Source: Ruania alkalisoli (GTDB lineage: Bacteria; Actinomycetota; Actinomycetes; Actinomycetales; Beutenbergiaceae). Taken from it: 64,000 nt of DNA. The notes under the pieces were generated by a model that worked only from the letters and a program-made list of their open reading frames with translations, was not told where the DNA came from and searched no databases. The position numbers and the translations under genes are program-made. Where the stretch lies: contig NZ_CP063169.1 of assembly GCF_014960965.1 (NCBI RefSeq), forward strand, positions 2,885,581 to 2,949,580. Reading direction: 5' to 3'. Shown in pieces: positions 55,843 through 64,000 of this stretch (positions are counted from its first letter, which is position 1; each line of letters starts with the position of its first letter).

Positions 55843-58800
55843 TCAGATCCCGGCGCACTGCCCGGATGAGGATCCGCTGACGACACTCGCAGCGCCCTCG
55901 TTCTCAGGTTCTGAGGAATTCGACGAGCACGCGAGCGAGCCGCGAAGGTCGTTGCCTGCGAATACGAACGCTCCCGTTGTTGCCGTCACTGACACCGCTC
56001 CGCGGATCGAGCTGTCCCGAAGTTGCACGGTGGCCGCCTCCGACGAGGTCAGGCCACCCAGAACGGTCGACCCCTCGACGAGGAGCGACCCTCCGGGCTG
56101 TACGTTCACGCCGCCGGCGACTCGGGCGCCGTCCACGCACGCCATCTCACCCGCCGACACGACGAGGCCGTCACTCACCGGCTCCGTGACAGTTGCGGTG
56201 CACGCCAGCTCAGCCGTAGAGCCAGCCACGTTGTACCGGAACAGGTGGGCACCGGCACTGAGGTAGACGTCGCCGTTCCCATCAACGGCACCCCAACGGA
56301 GGCCGTTCGCGATCCTCGTGGTCTCTCCCGTCGACGGATCGTGCACGCTGAAGCGCCCTCCGGCGGAGACGTAGATGAGCCCGTCGGCATTCGACCTCAT
56401 CACCGTTCCGTAGGCCCAGTACGTGGTGCCCGTACTGTAGCTACCTCCGACATTCCCCCGGACCTCGGACTGACCCGTCGCGGGATCGTAGGCGAACAAC
56501 GACTCCTCCGCGACGCCCCAGACGAGACCGTCAGGATCGACCATGAGGCCGGTGATGCCCTCGCGCTCCGCTCCGGCCGGATCGATCCTGGCCACGACGG
56601 ACCGGGTCGCAGGATCGAAGACGATCAGCTTTCCCGCGGTATTGCCGCTGGGGTCGGAGCCCAGGCCACCATCAACGGTGCTGCCGATGTAGACGAGACC
56701 GTCGGTCGGGTTGTAGGCGACAGAGACGATGTTCTCGTCGGCGCCGATCTCGGAGGTCAGCCATTCGTGCTCGCCGGTAGCACCGTCCCAGATCGCCAGT
56801 CCGCCCTGGGTCTGGCCGTAGGTCGCCACCGAACCCATGTAGATCTCGTCGCGATCGGGGTTGTAGGCCATCCCGAAGGGCCGGTCCTGACCTTCGTCCG
56901 CGCCGTTGAACAGCGTGGGCACGGTGTTCGGATCGGCCGGGTCGTAGGTCGCCGGATCGAGCACGTCGAAGCGGGCGTGTCCGTACCCCCCGAGGTACAG
57001 GTTTCCATCCCGCACGACGGCGGACTCGAACTGACCGCGCTGCATGGTCGGGCCGTGATCGGCACCGCTCGGGTCGACCTGCGACAGTCCGACCATGTAC
57101 CCCGAGGCCCACACGGAACCGTCAGGGCCCTCGAGGAGCTTCTGAATCAACGTCGGCTGTGCGAAGTCGATCGCGTTCTCGGACACCATGGTCTCGCTCG
57201 CGAGGTCGGCAACGAACACCCCGGACGCGGACGTTCCGTACAGCAGCGGAGTGCCGCTCGAATCGTCGACCACGCCGTTGGAAAGATACCCACCGATCGT
57301 GATGTCCGTCTGCCGGAACGAGTTCGCGCCGATGCTGTACTCGACCAGGGCTCCACCCGATGTCGAGAAGATCGCCGTCTCGGAGTCGGCTCCCTGGATC
57401 AGGTGGTGGCCGAAGAAGTAGCGAGTCTGCTCCGGATCCCAGTGGATGACGTTCCCGTCCAGGTCCAGCACCAGCATCCGCAGACCGACCTGCGCGAAGA
57501 TCCGGTCGCCCACGATGTCCATCCGGCCGACGAACTGGGTACCGTCGTTCAAACCCGGTGCCGTGGACTCATCGGCGATCAGTGTCTGCTCGCCACGACC
57601 GGCGTCCTCGACCTTCCAGATCTGCGGGACTTGCCCACCCGAGCCGACGTAGACCGTGTCGGTGGCCTCGTGATAGGCGATCGCGTGGATGTAGTCCGCA
57701 TTCGGGTCGATCTCACGCAGCAGCTCGACCTCGTCGGTCTGCGCGTCCACCTGAAGCAGACGGCCATCGGGATACGCCCCGATGTACATCGAGTTATCGG
57801 GACCCGGCGACATCCCGAACGTCGAGTCCTTCTGGTCGCTCATCCGGCCCATATCCTCGCATTCGCCGGTAGCGGGGTCATAGCGCCACAACTTCGAGTC
57901 GTGGTAGGTGCCCCAGTACACGCGACCGTCGTCGGCGATGTTGAGATTCCGTGCGGCCTCGGCGCCCTCGACGACACAAGAACGGATCAGGTCACCCGTC
58001 TCCACGTCGGTCACCGCGAAGGTCGCGGGGTACCCCGACCCTGAATCTCCCTTGAACGCTTGATACGAGACGTGCCGTCCGTCCTCGATACCGTGTGCCG
58101 CCTGACTGGGAATCTGAGTCGTGACCGGAGTGCCCAGGTACTCGAGGTTGTCGTCCTGCGCGAGGATCGTCTCCACGCGGGATTCCTCGTCCGGCTCGTC
58201 CGGTTCGCCGACCGCCGGCGCGAAGTGTGCCCGGTCGATGAACGTGTCGAGCGTCGCCCCGGAGACGGCATAGAAGAGCAGGCGCGCCGAGACTGTGCCC
58301 TCGGGAGCTTCGAACCGGACCGCTGTGCGCTCCCAGGTATCTGTCGTGGAACGCACCATCTCGTACGGCTGGGTGATGACGTTTCCGTCGGCGTCGTCGA
58401 AGTAGAACGTGACGCTCAACGCTCCGCCCACGCGATACTGGTCGAAGCTGAACTCGTAGGTCTCCCCGGCATCCGCCGGCACCGGGTCCGATACGAGCCC
58501 GCCCGTGCGCATCCCGTCCTCCCGGACGATGTGCAGGCTTCGCACGCCGTCACTCGCACGCTCACTGCTGAACGAGACGAGTTCGTCCCTGCCCCACAGG
58601 ACAGACCAGCCCGGAGCGCTCGTCACGTCAGCGCCCTCTTCGAAGCTCACGTTTGTCAGCAGATTCACCGATCCGAAGAACACGTTGTCGAGGTAGCTGT
58701 CGACCGTGACTCCCGAGGCGGCGTACAGGATCGGTCGAGCCGCCACAGCCTCTGCCGGCGCCTCGAAGTACGCCGTCCCGCGCTCCCAGGTGTCCGCAGT

Positions 58801-59232
58801 AGTGGTGACCATCTCGTACGTATTCGAGATCACCGTTCCCTCGGCGTCGAAAAAGTGCATCGTGGCACTGAGGCTGCCCCCGGCGAGGTACTGGTCGAAG
58901 CTGAACTCGTACCGTTCGCCACCTTCCACGGGCACCGGGTCGGAGATGAACCCACCGGACCGGCCGTCCTCGTCCCGGACCACGTGGAGGCTCCGCGCAC
59001 CATCGCTCGCACGATCCGCGGTGAACGAGACGACCTCGGTCCGCCCCCACAGGACCGACCATCCCGGAGCGTCTGTGACGTCAGCGCCTTCCTCGAAGCT
59101 CGCATTCGCCAGGAGATTCGCCCGTCCGTCCTGCACCGCGTCCGCGTGAGCCGGCGCACTCCCTGGGGTCAGCAGTGCGCCCGCGAGCGCCACCACAGCT
59201 GCGCCCGCAAGCATTCCTCGCCATCGGTTCAT
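55843..59232 (-). CDS. Large secreted protein: two carbohydrate-binding-like modules, beta-propeller and beta-helix tail
   Basis: 1129 residues. A Sec signal (MLAGAAVVALAGALLTPGSAPAHA) is followed by two tandem CenC/CBM4-9-like jelly-rolls (about 42-190 and 193-340) that share NxSFEEGADVT-APGWSVLWGR and YEFSFDQY. A linker (EPDEPDEE) leads to a seven-ish-bladed propeller of 30-50-residue repeats (FGMSPGPDNSMYIGAYPDGRLLQVD, PFGMAYNPDRDEIYMGS, SVAYNPTDGLVYIGSTVDGG). The tail (GGVNVQPGGSLLVEGSTVLGG...LRDSSIRGAV) looks like a short right-handed beta-helix. No catalytic site is recognised. GGAGGAGAGGAA precedes the ATG. A LacI-type site lies upstream. Confidence 0.8.
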   Translation of the reverse strand: MNRWRGMLAGAAVVALAGALLTPGSAPAHADAVQDGRANLLANASFEEGADVTDAPGWSVLWGRTEVVSFTADRASDGARSLHVVRDEDGRSGGFISDPVPVEGGERYEFSFDQYLAGGSLSATMHFFDAEGTVISNTYEMVTTTADTWERGTAYFEAPAEAVAARPILYAASGVTVDSYLDNVFFGSVNLLTNVSFEEGADVTSAPGWSVLWGRDELVSFSSERASDGVRSLHIVREDGMRTGGLVSDPVPADAGETYEFSFDQYRVGGALSVTFYFDDADGNVITQPYEMVRSTTDTWERTAVRFEAPEGTVSARLLFYAVSGATLDTFIDRAHFAPAVGEPDEPDEESRVETILAQDDNLEYLGTPVTTQIPSQAAHGIEDGRHVSYQAFKGDSGSGYPATFAVTDVETGDLIRSCVVEGAEAARNLNIADDGRVYWGTYHDSKLWRYDPATGECEDMGRMSDQKDSTFGMSPGPDNSMYIGAYPDGRLLQVDAQTDEVELLREIDPNADYIHAIAYHEATDTVYVGSGGQVPQIWKVEDAGRGEQTLIADESTAPGLNDGTQFVGRMDIVGDRIFAQVGLRMLVLDLDGNVIHWDPEQTRYFFGHHLIQGADSETAIFSTSGGALVEYSIGANSFRQTDITIGGYLSNGVVDDSSGTPLLYGTSASGVFVADLASETMVSENAIDFAQPTLIQKLLEGPDGSVWASGYMVGLSQVDPSGADHGPTMQRGQFESAVVRDGNLYLGGYGHARFDVLDPATYDPADPNTVPTLFNGADEGQDRPFGMAYNPDRDEIYMGSVATYGQTQGGLAIWDGATGEHEWLTSEIGADENIVSVAYNPTDGLVYIGSTVDGGLGSDPSGNTAGKLIVFDPATRSVVARIDPAGAEREGITGLMVDPDGLVWGVAEESLFAYDPATGQSEVRGNVGGSYSTGTTYWAYGTVMRSNADGLIYVSAGGRFSVHDPSTGETTRIANGLRWGAVDGNGDVYLSAGAHLFRYNVAGSTAELACTATVTEPVSDGLVVSAGEMACVDGARVAGGVNVQPGGSLLVEGSTVLGGLTSSEAATVQLRDSSIRGAVSVTATTGAFVFAGNDLRGSLACSSNSSEPENEGAASVVSGSSSGQCAGI

Positions 59233-59327
59233 CGATTCCTCTCCTCCGAGCACACCGCGCTCCTGTCATCTCGAGGCTCCGGCTTCACGTGTCAGCCCGC
59301 ACTGCGTGCATCGGTTCCTCATTGAAC

Positions 59328-59347
59328 TGCAATCGGTTGCACGCAAC
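59328..59347. promoter_or_regulatory. LacI-family-like operator upstream of the secreted propeller gene
   Basis: TGCAATCGGTTGCA (59328-59341) has perfect TGCAA/TTGCA arms around a central CG, the LacI-family form. It overlaps a second palindrome GTTGC-AC-GCAAC (59336-59347). No LacI regulator is encoded in the window. Confidence 0.5.
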
Positions 59348-59421
59348 CTAGCGGACAATCGGACGGCGCACAAGAGGTGGTCCCGGGCGCGATCGGCCGA
59401 TGCCGACGCAGTGCCTGCGAC

Positions 59422-60537
59422 TCAGGCTCGGCTCAGCGCCGCCCCACGACCAGCCTTGACGATGTTCCCCTGTCCGAGCACCCGCGACCTCTGATAGACC
59501 ACGATCGACTGTCCCGGCGCGATCCCCCGCAGCGGCGACCCAAGTTCGGTCAGCAACTCCCCATCCCGCAGCATCACCCGCGAGTCGACCGGCTCCCCAT
59601 GCGCCCGCACCTGCACGCTCACCTCGGTCCACTCCTGTGCCGGCACGTCATCGGCCAACCAGACCACCTCACCGGCCGAGATCTCGGTCACCGAGAGCAA
59701 CTCGCTGGGCCCCACGACCACTCGGTTCGCGGCAGGGTCCACCTCGAGCACGTACCGGGGCTTGCCATCGGCAGCCGGCCGGTTCAAGCCGAGCCCGCGC
59801 CGCTGCCCCACTGTGTACGCGTACGCCCCATCGTGCTCGCCGACCACCGCACCGTCGGCGTCCACCACCTCACCGGGAGCCGCACCCAACCGGTCACGCA
59901 GGAACCCCTGAGTGTCGCCGTCGGCCACGAAGCAGATGTCGTAGGAGTCCGGCTTCGCCGAGACACTCAGTCCCCGCTCGGCGGCTTCGGCCCGCACCTG
60001 ATCCTTGCTGGCCACCTCCCCCAGCGGGAACATCGCCCGCGCCAACCGCTCCGCCCCCATCACGGCCAGCACGTACGACTGGTCCTTCTCCGGATCACCG
60101 GCACGGTGCAGCTCACGCCGCACTCCGCCGCCCTGAGGAACGTCCACGATCCGCGCATAATGCCCCGTGGCCACGGCATCGAACCCGAGCGCCAGCCCGC
60201 GATCGAGCAGCGCGTCGAACTTGATGTGCTGGTTGCACCGCACACACGGGTTCGGCGTGCGACCGGCCGCGTACTCGGAAAGGAAGTCCGCGACCACCGT
60301 GTCCTCGAACTCCTCCGAGAGATCCCACACGTAGTACGGGATACCCAGCACATCCGCGGCCCGACGGGCATCGGAGGCGTCCTCGATCGAGCAGCACCCG
60401 CGCGAGCCGTTGCGGTGCTGAGCCCGCGAGCGCGAGAGCGCCATGTGCACGCCCACTACGTCGTGCCCGGCATCGACCGCCCGGGCGGCCGCGACCGCCG
60501 AGTCCACTCCTCCGGAAAGTGCCGCCAGAACCCGCAT
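59422..60537 (-). CDS. mnmA: tRNA-specific 2-thiouridylase
   Basis: 371 residues, installs sulfur at U34 of Lys, Glu and Gln tRNAs. PP-loop [13 protein letters not shown], catalytic cysteines C98 ([16 protein letters not shown]) and C202 ([15 protein letters not shown]), and tRNA-contact segments [10 protein letters not shown] and [11 protein letters not shown] are present. The start ATG at 60537 shares one base with the cysteine desulfurase stop (TGATG); a GTG one codon earlier is possible. Sulfur is supplied by the upstream desulfurase. Confidence 0.96.
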   Translation of the reverse strand: MRVLAALSGGVDSAVAAARAVDAGHDVVGVHMALSRSRAQHRNGSRGCCSIEDASDARRAADVLGIPYYVWDLSEEFEDTVVADFLSEYAAGRTPNPCVRCNQHIKFDALLDRGLALGFDAVATGHYARIVDVPQGGGVRRELHRAGDPEKDQSYVLAVMGAERLARAMFPLGEVASKDQVRAEAAERGLSVSAKPDSYDICFVADGDTQGFLRDRLGAAPGEVVDADGAVVGEHDGAYAYTVGQRRGLGLNRPAADGKPRYVLEVDPAANRVVVGPSELLSVTEISAGEVVWLADDVPAQEWTEVSVQVRAHGEPVDSRVMLRDGELLTELGSPLRGIAPGQSIVVYQRSRVLGQGNIVKAGRGAALSRA

Positions 60538-61718
60538 CACACACCCACCTTCACATCACGCTTCTTCCGTGGCCGGTAGGCCGCCCGCGCCTGCTCGACC
60601 GCACGAGGCAGCACCGCCAGCAATGCCTCAACGTCCCGCTCACTCGAGGTCCACCCCAGAGTGAGGCGCAGACCGGAGCGGGCTGCGCCGTCGTCGGCCC
60701 CCATGGCAGCCAGCACGTGCGACGGCTGCTGCACCCCCGCCTGGCACGCAGACCCCGACGACGCGCACACCCCCGCCGCATCGAGTGCGAACAACAACGC
60801 GTCGGCATCAGCGCCATCCACCCGCACATGCAGGTTGCCCGGCAGTCGCCCCTCCCCTTCGGGCCCGCTCAGGTGCACGTCCGGGATCGCACGCACCCCC
60901 GCCAGCATCCGGTCGCGCAAACCGGCCAGGCGCACCGCCTCGCTCTCCCGGGCGGACACCGCCTCGCGCAGCGCGACAGCGAACGCTCTGATCGCCGGCA
61001 CCGGGATCGTCCCGGACCGCACCGACCGCTCCTGCCCTCCCCCGTGCAGCACCGGCGTCAGGCCCAGCTCGCGGCGGGCGAGCAATGCTCCGATCCCGAT
61101 CGGTGCACCAAGCTTGTGGCCCGAGACGGTCAACGCATCGACGCCGCTGCCCGCGAAGTCCACCGGCACCTGACCGACGGCCTGCACGGCATCGGTGTGC
61201 ACCGGAACGCCCGCCGTGCGCGCCACCTCGACCACTTGCTCGATCGGCTGCAGCGTGCCCACCTCGTTATTGGCCCACATCACCGACACCACCGCGGTCT
61301 GCTCCGTCACTGCGGCCGCGAACGCGTCCAGGTCGAGCCGACCAGCCTCGTCCACGCCCACCTCGGTCAGGTCTGCCCGCTCGTGGGCGGCGAGCCACTG
61401 AACGCTCTCCTGAACCGCAGGATGCTCGACGCCGGAGGTCACCAACCCCCGTCGCGTATCCGTGGCGCGGGCACGCCAGATGCCCTGAACGGCGAGATTG
61501 TCAGCCTCCGTGCCGCCGGCGGTGAAAATCACCTCGGTGGGGTGGGCGCCCAGGTCGGCAGCGATCGACTCGCGCGACTCCTCCACGAGGCGCCGCGCGG
61601 CGCGGCCGGCGGCGTGTAGGGAGGAGGGGTTGCCCACCTGCTCCAGCGCCTCGGCGTACGCGGCCGCCGCCCCCGGTCGAGCCGGGGTCGTCGCCGCGTG
61701 GTCGAGGTAGGTCGTCAC
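60537..61718 (-). CDS. Cysteine desulfurase (NifS/IscS group)
   Basis: 393 residues. [14 protein letters not shown], the PLP-His region [11 protein letters not shown], the Schiff-base Lys K202 in [12 protein letters not shown], and C325 in [10 protein letters not shown] on the mobile loop that carries the persulfide. It gives sulfur to MnmA next door and perhaps Fe-S assembly. The start is a GTG at 61718. Confidence 0.95.
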   Translation of the reverse strand: MTTYLDHAATTPARPGAAAAYAEALEQVGNPSSLHAAGRAARRLVEESRESIAADLGAHPTEVIFTAGGTEADNLAVQGIWRARATDTRRGLVTSGVEHPAVQESVQWLAAHERADLTEVGVDEAGRLDLDAFAAAVTEQTAVVSVMWANNEVGTLQPIEQVVEVARTAGVPVHTDAVQAVGQVPVDFAGSGVDALTVSGHKLGAPIGIGALLARRELGLTPVLHGGGQERSVRSGTIPVPAIRAFAVALREAVSARESEAVRLAGLRDRMLAGVRAIPDVHLSGPEGEGRLPGNLHVRVDGADADALLFALDAAGVCASSGSACQAGVQQPSHVLAAMGADDGAARSGLRLTLGWTSSERDVEALLAVLPRAVEQARAAYRPRKKRDVKVGV

Positions 61719-61781
61719 AACGATCCAGTCTACGTTCGCCCCATCAGGTGCCGACCGGCACTGGGGGTAGACCTGCTCACA

Positions 61782-62540
61782 TCAACGAGCCTGATCGTGC
61801 GCTGCCTCGATGCGCACATCGTGACCATCACCACAGCGCGGACCGTCGAGTTCCCGGGTGGAGACGCAGATCCCGGTGGCCGAGTCCAGGCGCACTTCGA
61901 ACCGTGTCGCGTATCCGCCCTCGCGGCGCGGCTCGTCCGGGCGGAGGTACTCCGCCGCAGCCACCGCGCAGTCCAGGAGCGGGCAGCAGGAGCAGCGGGG
62001 GTCGTAGTCCGCGGTCGGTCGCAGGACTGCCTCCCAGGCGGGGCGCCCGTGGTGGGTGACCTCCCGGACTGACTCGATCAGCGTGCCCGGTCGCCATGTG
62101 CCGTCCCGAGGACTATGCGAGTCCGCCAGCTCACGGGCGTCGAACATCGCCACCCAGTGATAGTTGACATACATCGGCACATCGTGGTCGTACTCGTCTC
62201 CGAACCGTTCGGCCACGAGCCCGTCGTCGGCGAACCGCGGCCTCGGAGCGCTCGGCACGGACGGCGTCATTGGCTGACGCATGTCCGGCGGCAGCGGCGA
62301 CCAGCCGAACGTGGTGGTGAGCTGGGCACGCGGTCTGTCCGGCTGGCGCGTGGGAGGCTCCTCCTCCAGCAACTGCCCCTGCAGATCCTCCACCCGCATC
62401 CGCGCCGGCCGCTCGATCCACGCCCGCACCGGCTCCCCCGCATGCGGCCCACGCCACGAGGCCGTGAACGCCACGCGCTGCCACAGCCACGGGCTCGAGC
62501 GCGCGAGGCGGCGAAACCTCTCCTCGCTCACCCCACCCAT
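61782..62540 (-). CDS. Conserved hypothetical protein
   Basis: 252 residues, no signal or membrane segment. It starts with a helix (EERFRRLARSSPWLWQRVAFTASW) and continues GEPVRAWIERPARMRVEDLQG, a middle beta region (VPMYVNYHWVAMFDARELAD) and ends with a cysteine-rich stretch (DYDPRCSCCPLLDCAVAAAEYL) plus GICVSTRELDG. The CxCC...C cluster could bind metal. I recognise no named family, though similar actinobacterial proteins exist. It is divergent from the next gene with a 45-bp gap. Confidence 0.65.
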   Translation of the reverse strand: MGGVSEERFRRLARSSPWLWQRVAFTASWRGPHAGEPVRAWIERPARMRVEDLQGQLLEEEPPTRQPDRPRAQLTTTFGWSPLPPDMRQPMTPSVPSAPRPRFADDGLVAERFGDEYDHDVPMYVNYHWVAMFDARELADSHSPRDGTWRPGTLIESVREVTHHGRPAWEAVLRPTADYDPRCSCCPLLDCAVAAAEYLRPDEPRREGGYATRFEVRLDSATGICVSTRELDGPRCGDGHDVRIEAAHDQAR

Positions 62541-62585
62541 CCAGGCAGTATGCCGGACGCCTGCCGGCCCGGATACGGTGACCAT

Positions 62586-63968
62586 GTGCATGAGGAAGGC
62601 AACAGCAAGCCCCGTCGCCACCATCGTGCCCTCCTGACCGTCGGGGCCGCCGTCGCGCTGTTCCTCGTGATCGCGCTCGTCCTGGCACGGATGCTGATCA
62701 CCGGAGCAAGCGACAGCGCAAGCGATGACGGGCCCGGCTCCACCACACCACCCCAGCTGGACACGGCATGGGTCATCACCCCGTCCGAGGCGGCCGGTAC
62801 CGACGCCGTCGGTGAGTTCATCCTCGGCACTGACAACGCCTTCACCGGCCCGCCGTTCATCACCACCGACGAGGCCTGGGTGGCGCTCGCCGGCCCGGAA
62901 GACGCCCGGCAGGCGAGCGTCGTGCTCGGAATCGACCCGCAGACCGGCGCCACGATGTGGAAGCACGACGTGCCGTCGGGGCTCTGCGGGGCCGAAGCGG
63001 TCAACGGCGCCGTGGGGTGCGTGTACCGCTCCGACGACGGCTGGGCGGTCCTGGTGATCGATGCCGCCACCGGGGAGATCATCGCGGAAGGACCAGCGAC
63101 GGCGCTCGCCTCCGTCCACACGGTCAGCTTCAGCGAGACGGGGCTACTCGTCGTCGGAGAGGGGCGGCGGATCGCGTTGACCATGGTCGCCTACGACGGG
63201 AGCCTCATCTGGCAGGAGAAGTTTGCCGACATCCCCGGCAGCGAGCGCATGTTCGACACCTTCCTGCAGGAGCAGATGAACGGCGAGGACAACGCCGAAC
63301 CGGCGCTGGAGCGCCCCCGCTGGCGGACGCTCACCGGCCCGCACGTGCTGCTCTGGTCCACCCCGGGCGTGGCCGTCATCAACACCGAGACCGGCGACGT
63401 GATCGCGCACGAGTGCCGCCGGGCCACGGCCAGCGAGGACCACTACTACTGCGCGACAGACGACGGAATCGTGCGGCACGAACTGGACGGGACGCCGTCG
63501 TGGACCCTGCCCCACCTGGACCTGGTCAGCCCACCCGACACCACACCGGCCCGCCCGGTGGCCGTGGACGCGCAGAATCAGGTGGTGGCAGTCGACTGGG
63601 ACTCACCGCAGGCCCAGGGACCGGTGATTGCACTCGAGCTTCGCGCCGACGACTTCCGCCTTCCACCGCTCGCAGGAGGGACACCCGAGCACTACACGGT
63701 CCAGGGTGAGAACACGCTCGTCGCGCTGGAGACCACCAGCGATGCCGTGCGGTGGCAGCTCGATATCTCCGACTACCTGGGCTCCGACGTGGTCGCCGTC
63801 GGAGACGTGCTGGTGATCGACTCCTCACCGATGCTGGGCATCGATGCCAACACCGGCGAGGTGCTGTGGGAGCGAACCACCTACATCGGCCTGTACCTGC
63901 ACGTCATCGCCGACGAGACGCTCGCCACCCTGGGGTTCGACGAGCTCGCCCGGTTCGAGTTGCCCTAG
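62586..63968 (+). CDS. Membrane-anchored PQQ-like beta-propeller protein
   Basis: 460 residues from a GTG. A basic N-terminus and one anchor helix (ALLTVGAAVALFLVIALVLARML) are followed by an extracytoplasmic propeller with PQQ-type blades: VVLGIDPQTGATMWKHDVP, VLVIDAATGEIIAEG, VAVINTETGDVIAHE, MLGIDANTGEVLWERTTY. No enzyme residues are seen; such proteins often act as scaffolds or sensors. TACGGT ends six bases before the GTG, which suggests a leaderless mRNA. Sequence after 63968 to the window end shows nothing. Confidence 0.75.
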   Translation: MHEEGNSKPRRHHRALLTVGAAVALFLVIALVLARMLITGASDSASDDGPGSTTPPQLDTAWVITPSEAAGTDAVGEFILGTDNAFTGPPFITTDEAWVALAGPEDARQASVVLGIDPQTGATMWKHDVPSGLCGAEAVNGAVGCVYRSDDGWAVLVIDAATGEIIAEGPATALASVHTVSFSETGLLVVGEGRRIALTMVAYDGSLIWQEKFADIPGSERMFDTFLQEQMNGEDNAEPALERPRWRTLTGPHVLLWSTPGVAVINTETGDVIAHECRRATASEDHYYCATDDGIVRHELDGTPSWTLPHLDLVSPPDTTPARPVAVDAQNQVVAVDWDSPQAQGPVIALELRADDFRLPPLAGGTPEHYTVQGENTLVALETTSDAVRWQLDISDYLGSDVVAVGDVLVIDSSPMLGIDANTGEVLWERTTYIGLYLHVIADETLATLGFDELARFELP

Positions 63969-64000
63969 GACTGGGCCCGATGCTCGCGGATCGCCTCGGC

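Noticed and set aside
56023-58044. Long plus-strand open frame opposite the secreted propeller gene
   Set aside because: No ribosome site or family motif; the minus-strand protein has a signal peptide and clear repeats.

Overview
This window comes from a high-GC Gram-positive bacterium of the Actinomycetota, most likely Micrococcales (inference). The pointers are strong G/C bias at third codon positions, frequent GTG starts, many ATGA/GTGA/TGATG gene overlaps, leaderless-looking promoters, an actinobacterial-type family-A polymerase, a [2Fe-2S]-class IlvD close to the mycobacterial one, lone sugar-ABC permeases without an ATPase, a DUF222 element, and the clustered order cysteine desulfurase - mnmA - ligA - gatCAB - ilv. 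No rRNA, tRNA, prophage, CRISPR array or intact insertion sequence was seen.

Layout. 1-14190 is mainly branched-chain amino-acid synthesis on the minus strand. Read in transcription order it holds two tandem dihydroxy-acid dehydratases of different Fe-S classes, an SdpI-like protein, a pterin-dehydratase/VOC fusion, ilvB-ilvN-ilvC behind a leader-peptide attenuator, a long hairpin terminator, two small genes, leuB and two tandem ilvE paralogues. 14375-24621 is housekeeping and small operons: a ribbon-helix-helix (RHH) regulator, an unlisted 50-aa protein and a DUF4097 protein in one operon, glycerate kinase, GNAT and gatCAB. 23668-33445 is a carbohydrate locus: AraC regulator, DUF5107/TPR protein, a broken gene, binding lipoprotein, two permeases and a GH36 alpha-galactosidase.

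33424-36745 is a scarred, partly acquired segment. It contains a collapsed toxin-antitoxin pair, a scrambled copy of pxpC, the last codons of a sugar permease, and a visibly lower-GC pair made of a secreted chymotrypsin-like protease (frameshifted) and a small lipoprotein. An intact phd-relE module with its own palindromes closes it. 36748-39852 is pxpCBA (5-oxoproline use) overlapping a lipoprotein gene. 39881-44731 is a cobalamin block: a cobalamin riboswitch, a secreted anchored DUF4430-like protein, ECF transporter T, A and S subunits, and, divergently, a PduO-type cobalamin adenosyltransferase.

44731-48378 has a 21-bp perfect palindrome flanked by 15-bp triplet repeats, then a sugar isomerase/oxidoreductase operon controlled by a divergent ROK regulator with a palindromic operator. 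48402-54407 holds ligA, an MFS exporter and small membrane proteins. 54669-59350 has a DUF222/13E12 pseudogene, a 20-bp hairpin, and a 1129-aa secreted protein with twin carbohydrate-binding-like modules and a beta-propeller behind a LacI-type operator. 59422-63968 holds mnmA, cysteine desulfurase, a conserved hypothetical and a membrane-anchored PQQ-like propeller protein. The last 32 bases show no gene.
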